Assembly (NCBI GenBank): GCA_903932685.1
Contig: CAIZGX010000084.1
Location: 51,022-115,021, forward strand
Direction: 5' to 3'
Length of the DNA stretch: 64,000 nucleotides
From: an uncultured Bacteroidota bacterium
GTDB lineage: Bacteria > Bacteroidota > Bacteroidia > Flavobacteriales_D > Sanyastnellaceae
A model generated the notes under the pieces. The model saw nothing but the letters and a program-made list of their open reading frames with translations. It did no database searches and was not told the origin of the DNA. The translations under genes were made by a program, and so were the position numbers. Shown here piece after piece: positions 60,385-64,000 of this stretch (position 1 is its first letter; each line of letters opens with the position of its first letter).

Positions 60385-61821
60385 GTGGAAGAAAAACAAA
60401 TTGACGAATCTAGACAGGGGGAAATTTTGGAAATTTCGACTCCCATAATTGCGCATAAACCGCAAAAAAAATTGTTGCTCGAGAGTTACGGTTGCCAAAT
60501 GAATTTTGCAGACTCCGAGATTATAGCCTCTATTATGGCGCAAGAAGGATTCACCACAACACGCGATGTTGAAGAGGCCGATTTAGTGCTCCTAAACACT
60601 TGCGCCATTCGCGATAACGCAGAACAACGCATTCGCGGAAGACTCGAATTTTTAAATTCGGTAAAAAAACGCAAACCAGCAATGATGGTAGGTGTGCTCG
60701 GTTGTATGGCCGAACGTTTGCGTGAACAACTTCTCGAAGAAGAAAAGCTGGTCGACATGGTGGTTGGTCCAGATGCATACCGCGATTTACCTCGACTCGT
60801 TTCGCAAGTGGAACACGGAAGCAAAGCCGTAAACGTTTTGCTTAGCCGTGAAGAAACCTATGGTGAGATTACCCCGGTTCGCTTGGACAGCAATGGCGTT
60901 ACTGCATACATCTCCATTATGCGCGGTTGCGACAACATGTGTTCCTTTTGTGTAGTTCCCTTTACACGCGGAAGAGAGCGCAGCCGAGATCCGAAAAGCA
61001 TTGTTGATGAAGCGACAGATCTTTTCAATCGCGGCTACCGAGAAGTCACCCTTCTTGGTCAAAATGTAGATAGTTACAAGTGGAACATCACAGCGAAAGG
61101 AGATATTATCGACCCAAATGAACCAACCGTAAACTTTGCTCAATTACTAGCATCTGTTGCTGAAGTTAGTCCGAAGCTCCGCCTGCGCTTTTCAACCAGT
61201 CATCCCAAAGATATGACCGACGAAGTGCTTATTGCCATGGCGAAATATGAAAACATTTGCGACTACATTCACTTGCCTGTTCAAAGTGGAAATTCAATTG
61301 TACTGAAGCGCATGAATCGCGGTTATACCCGCGAGTGGTACCTCGATCGCATTGCAGCCATTCGCAAGTATTTGCCTGAATGTGCAATTAGTACAGACGT
61401 GATTGCGGGATTTTGCGGTGAGACAGATGAGGAGCATGCAGATACGCTTTCACTTATGGGTGAAGTTAAATATGACATGGCTTACATGTATAAATATTCC
61501 GAAAGACCTCGCACTTTAGCCGAAAGAAAATTCGAAGACAATATTTCGGAAGAAGTAAAAAGTCAGCGCCTGAATGAAATCATAGCCATGCACATGTCCT
61601 GCGTTGCCGAACGAACAGCTGCTCATGTAGGAAAGCGACATAAAGTCTTGGTTGAAGGCGTTTCTAAAAAATCACAAGAGCATTATTACGGACGCAACGG
61701 GCAGAACGTTGTGGTGGTTTTTCCGAAAAACGAAGCGAAAATGGGTCAATATGTATGGATAAATGCTCTTTCCGCGACCGCAGTGACACTTATTGGAGAA
61801 ATTGACTCTTACGAAGATTGA
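60385..61821 (+). CDS. miaB: tRNA-2-methylthio-N6-dimethylallyladenosine synthase MiaB
   Basis: A 478-residue radical-SAM methylthiotransferase that modifies A37 of tRNAs. The N-terminal UPF0004 domain holds its three cluster Cys at 37 ([12 protein letters not shown]), 73 (NTCAIRD) and 107 (LGCMAER); the radical-SAM cluster is C182-x3-C186-x2-C189 ([14 protein letters not shown]). A TRAM domain ends the protein. The start is a GTG at 60385; an N-terminal extension of about 30 residues precedes the usual start, so internal initiation is possible. It is 64 bases upstream of the sigma-54-type activator gene. Confidence 0.96.
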   Translation: MEEKQIDESRQGEILEISTPIIAHKPQKKLLLESYGCQMNFADSEIIASIMAQEGFTTTRDVEEADLVLLNTCAIRDNAEQRIRGRLEFLNSVKKRKPAMMVGVLGCMAERLREQLLEEEKLVDMVVGPDAYRDLPRLVSQVEHGSKAVNVLLSREETYGEITPVRLDSNGVTAYISIMRGCDNMCSFCVVPFTRGRERSRDPKSIVDEATDLFNRGYREVTLLGQNVDSYKWNITAKGDIIDPNEPTVNFAQLLASVAEVSPKLRLRFSTSHPKDMTDEVLIAMAKYENICDYIHLPVQSGNSIVLKRMNRGYTREWYLDRIAAIRKYLPECAISTDVIAGFCGETDEEHADTLSLMGEVKYDMAYMYKYSERPRTLAERKFEDNISEEVKSQRLNEIIAMHMSCVAERTAAHVGKRHKVLVEGVSKKSQEHYYGRNGQNVVVVFPKNEAKMGQYVWINALSATAVTLIGEIDSYED

Positions 61822-61852
61822 GTATTATACATGACATTCTGTCATCTTGAAC

Positions 61853-61860
61853 TACCTTTG
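61853..61860 (+). promoter_or_regulatory. Bacteroidota -7 promoter element for the sigma-54 activator gene
   Basis: TACCTTTG is an exact TAnnTTTG match, 25 bases before the ATG at 61886. It suggests that this gene and lptE are transcribed separately from miaB. Confidence 0.45.
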
Positions 61861-61885
61861 TTTAGTTCTTGACTAAGCGGCAATT

Positions 61886-63115
61886 ATGGAAATTCAATCA
61901 GTAAAAACACGCTACGGAATTATTGGCAATGCCCCGGCGCTCAATCGAGCGTTGGATATTGCTATGCAAGTTGCGGCAACAAACATGTCGGTTCTAATAA
62001 CCGGTGAGAGTGGCGTTGGGAAGGAAAGCATCCCGAAAATAATTCACCACCTGAGCTCTCGAAAGCACGGACCATATATTGCCGTTAACTGTGGAGCTAT
62101 CCCGGAAGGCACCATAGACAGCGAGTTATTCGGACACGAAAAAGGATCTTTTACGGGAGCTCACGAAAGTCGAAAAGGATATTTTGAAGAAGCTAACGAC
62201 GGTACAGTTTTTCTCGATGAAGTTGCAGAACTTCCATTAGGCACTCAGGTTCGTTTGCTTCGTGTCTTAGAAACAGGTGAATTCATACGCGTGGGTTCTT
62301 CTAAGGTTCAAAAAACGAACGTGCGCGTCGTTGCAGCAACCAACGTAAATTTCGCGCAAGCTATTCAAAACGGAAAATTCCGAGAGGACCTTTATTACAG
62401 GTTGAATCAGGTTCCGATTTTCATGCCTTCGTTGCGTGAACGCGGTGCCGACATTGAATTGTTGTTTAAAAAATTCGCAACAGATTTCGCAGAACGTTAC
62501 CGCATCCCTGTTCTTCAGCTCACAGACTCTGGAACGAATACACTCAGAGAATATCGCTGGCCCGGAAACATCCGTCAACTTAAAAATATCACGGAACAAA
62601 TTAGCATTCTTGAGACAGAACGTATCGTTTCACCCGAATTGCTCATACGCTACCTTCCGCAGGACATGGCAACGAACAAGCCTGTATTCATGGGCGGTAA
62701 TGTTGGAACCGATTATAGTGAAAGAGAAATATTATACAAGGTTTTGTTCGACATGCGCAACGATTTGACTGACCTTAAAAAACTCGTCCTTGGTGTGATT
62801 CAAAACGGGAGCGGGTTTGACAATTCCGATGAAAACGCAGCCTTGTTTCAAAAAGTTTTTCAATCCGAAGAACATGAAAATTCAGATTTGCCCGTTCGCA
62901 TGACTCCTCAAAGTAATATCATACATTTGGGAAGTGGAAATAGCGGCGACGAAGAAGAAGTTGAAGAATCACTTTCATTGAGTCAAACAGAAAAAGATTT
63001 GATAAAAAAAGCGCTTCAGAAACACAGAAACCGACGCAAATATGCCGCCCAAGAACTCGGGATTTCAGAACGCACGTTGTACAGAAAAATTAAAGAATAC
63101 GATTTAGGTAAATGA
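61886..63115 (+). CDS. Sigma-54 interaction domain regulator (AAA+), no receiver domain
   Basis: A 409-residue transcription regulator. The AAA+ sigma-54 activator domain starts almost at residue 1: Walker A GESGVGKE (40-47), the GAFTGA-type loop as GSFTGA (87-92), Walker B FLDE (109-112) and the RYPGNIRQLKN-like EYRWPGNIRQLKNI. The C-terminus is a Fis-type helix-turn-helix (YAAQELGISERTLYRKIKEYDLGK). There is no N-terminal receiver, GAF or PAS domain, so its activity may be set by its partner or abundance. A linker of about 90 residues rich in Glu/Ser/Asn (NSDENAALF-like) lies before the helix-turn-helix. It overlaps lptE by four bases. Confidence 0.93.
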   Translation: MEIQSVKTRYGIIGNAPALNRALDIAMQVAATNMSVLITGESGVGKESIPKIIHHLSSRKHGPYIAVNCGAIPEGTIDSELFGHEKGSFTGAHESRKGYFEEANDGTVFLDEVAELPLGTQVRLLRVLETGEFIRVGSSKVQKTNVRVVAATNVNFAQAIQNGKFREDLYYRLNQVPIFMPSLRERGADIELLFKKFATDFAERYRIPVLQLTDSGTNTLREYRWPGNIRQLKNITEQISILETERIVSPELLIRYLPQDMATNKPVFMGGNVGTDYSEREILYKVLFDMRNDLTDLKKLVLGVIQNGSGFDNSDENAALFQKVFQSEEHENSDLPVRMTPQSNIIHLGSGNSGDEEEVEESLSLSQTEKDLIKKALQKHRNRRKYAAQELGISERTLYRKIKEYDLGK

Positions 63116-63612
63116 AGAAATATACCGTTGGTCTGCTGCTTGTAATGCTTCTTTTCGTTTCCTGCGAAATAAGATATTCCTTTAGTGGCGGACAATTCAG
63201 CGGAGCAAAGACTTTTTCTGTATCTTATTTGAAACCGCAAACGGCGCTTGCCTCTCCAACCTATTCTCAAAGATTAACAGAGAACTTCAAAGACGTGATG
63301 CTTTCGCAAAGTCCTCTTTCGTTAAGCGAAACAAATGGCGATTTACAATTTGAAGGAAGTGTCACAAATTATGTGGTTGCACCTATGGCTATTCAAAGCA
63401 ACGAAACGGCCTCGTTGACTCGACTTTCCATAACAGTAAAAATAAAATACACGAATACGCTTGAGCCTGATTTGAATTTTGAGAAATCTTTCACGAAATT
63501 CGCTGACTTCGCCGCAACTGAAAGTTTATTCGCTGTTCAAGAAGATTTATGGAAGCAAATCAACGATCAGCTCGCTCAAGAAATATATAACGCTAGTGTA
63601 GGTAATTGGTAA
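63112..63612 (+). CDS. lptE: LPS-assembly lipoprotein LptE
   Basis: A 166-residue lipoprotein, lipobox Cys18 (LLFVSC). The mature part follows the Bacteroidota LptE pattern: a YSFSGGQFSGAKTFSV start, TYSQRLTENFKDVMLSQSPLSL, SETNGDLQFEGSVTNYV and a C-terminal helix (DLWKQINDQLAQEIYNAS). LptE works with LptD as the outer-membrane LPS translocon plug. It overlaps the sigma-54 activator gene by four bases (ATGA) and the next gene by one base (TAATG), a strongly coupled arrangement. The OstA-like gene at 22618 is a likely functional partner in the same pathway. Confidence 0.9.
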   Translation: MKKYTVGLLLVMLLFVSCEIRYSFSGGQFSGAKTFSVSYLKPQTALASPTYSQRLTENFKDVMLSQSPLSLSETNGDLQFEGSVTNYVVAPMAIQSNETASLTRLSITVKIKYTNTLEPDLNFEKSFTKFADFAATESLFAVQEDLWKQINDQLAQEIYNASVGNW

Positions 63613-64000
63613 TGGAAAACATACAATTCAATGAGCTCTTGAAGTCGCCACATTTGCTGGCTTCTATGCCTATTGAACATCTTGAAACTCTTACTAAGAA
63701 TTACCCTTGGTTCAGTTTAGCTCACTCCTATTTAGCAAAGGCCTATCAGGAAAAAAACAGCCACAAGACTTCCGGACAAATTGCGTTAGCTTCTACCCTT
63801 CATTCTAACAGAACGTGGTTGTATGGATTTTTAAAGGAGCCTGTTCTTCAGAAACACTCGTCCATTGAAATAATCGAGAGCCTTCCAACCGAAAATATTC
63901 CTGAAACAATTCCTGAGAGTGCTTCAAACCCAATAGCTTTTTCGACCTCGTTGGCTGAATTGGCGTCATCGATGTTGGAAGAGCCAGAACAAGAGGTAAG
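63612..64000 (+). CDS. Unknown protein, 5' part only (runs off the window)
   Basis: The ATG at 63612 overlaps the lptE stop (TAATG) and the frame stays open to the last base, giving at least 129 residues. There is no signal peptide. The beginning (NIQFNELLKSPHLLASMPIE, TKNYPWFSLAHSYLAKAYQE) reads as short amphipathic helices of the kind in tetratricopeptide-like proteins, followed by a Pro/Glu/Ser-rich stretch. In other Flavobacteria a similar uncharacterised protein lies between lptE and secG; this is memory of context rather than proof. Function unknown. Confidence 0.75.
   Translation, partial: MENIQFNELLKSPHLLASMPIEHLETLTKNYPWFSLAHSYLAKAYQEKNSHKTSGQIALASTLHSNRTWLYGFLKEPVLQKHSSIEIIESLPTENIPETIPESASNPIAFSTSLAELASSMLEEPEQEV

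Noticed and set aside
1..64000. Mobile elements, tRNA or rRNA genes, CRISPR arrays, toxin-antitoxin or defence systems
   Set aside because: No transposase, integrase, paired inverted repeats, tRNA-like cloverleaf, or restriction/defence proteins were recognised in any intergenic space or among the genes; intergenic space is very small.

Overview
The window is chromosomal DNA of a bacterium in the phylum Bacteroidota, most likely order Flavobacteriales; a Crocinitomicaceae- or Cryomorphaceae-like lineage is a guess. The grounds are a complete porP-gldKLMN locus (type IX secretion system, T9SS, and gliding), proteins with T9SS C-terminal domains, TonB-dependent receptors with an N-terminal carboxypeptidase-regulatory-like domain, a bacillithiol BshB1, a zeaxanthin-type carotenoid operon, and repeated TAnnTTTG promoter elements. 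Coding density is very high. I see no rRNA, tRNA, CRISPR array, insertion sequence, prophage or integron. The window looks like core chromosome rather than an island.

Layout. Positions 1-1482 hold the end of a surface-polysaccharide locus (glycosyltransferase tail, flippase-like protein), convergent with bshB1. Next come an M23/LysM envelope peptidase and a tightly overlapping carotenoid operon (3289-7860: crtI, crtB, an unknown exported protein, idi, crtZ, CarR/CrtYcd-type lycopene cyclase). A long minus-strand run (15389-7844) carries a saccharopine-dehydrogenase-like protein, an unknown, ispH, mutL, two rhomboid proteases and an EEP-family protein. Positions 15506-19913 form a four-gene envelope cluster: a DUF4476 protein, a CsgG-like lipoprotein and two LPP20-like lipoproteins, closed by a strong terminator. 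Then follow a thioredoxin-like protein, purA, an OstA/LptA-like protein, convergent glyA, and two small exported unknowns.

Positions 26925-41292 are secretion and surface territory. A TonB-dependent receptor, a 1403-residue exported protein with a T9SS-like C-terminus and a PorV/PorQ-family barrel lie in tandem. After greA and a HIT protein, a minus-strand pair follows: a second TonB-dependent receptor and a T9SS-targeted esterase-fold protein whose nucleophile serine is missing. Class Ia ribonucleotide reductase (nrdB-nrdA), secA and an ABC-F ATPase come next. The porP-gldK-gldL-gldM-gldN block lies at 56385-50475, preceded by an arginase-fold protein with degraded metal ligands and by topA. 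The window ends with miaB, a sigma-54 activator lacking a receiver domain, lptE, and the start of an unknown gene.

How it fits together. SecA exports the precursors; GldKLMN, PorP and PorV-type proteins form or assist T9SS; the T9SS-tagged proteins here are candidate cargo. LptE and the OstA-like protein serve lipopolysaccharide transport. IspH and Idi feed isoprenoid units to CrtB, CrtI, the cyclase and CrtZ. The least explained pieces are the CsgG/LPP20/DUF4476 cluster, the receptor-giant-PorV trio, and several apparent pseudoenzymes (esterase-like, arginase-like, and MutL with a degraded endonuclease motif).
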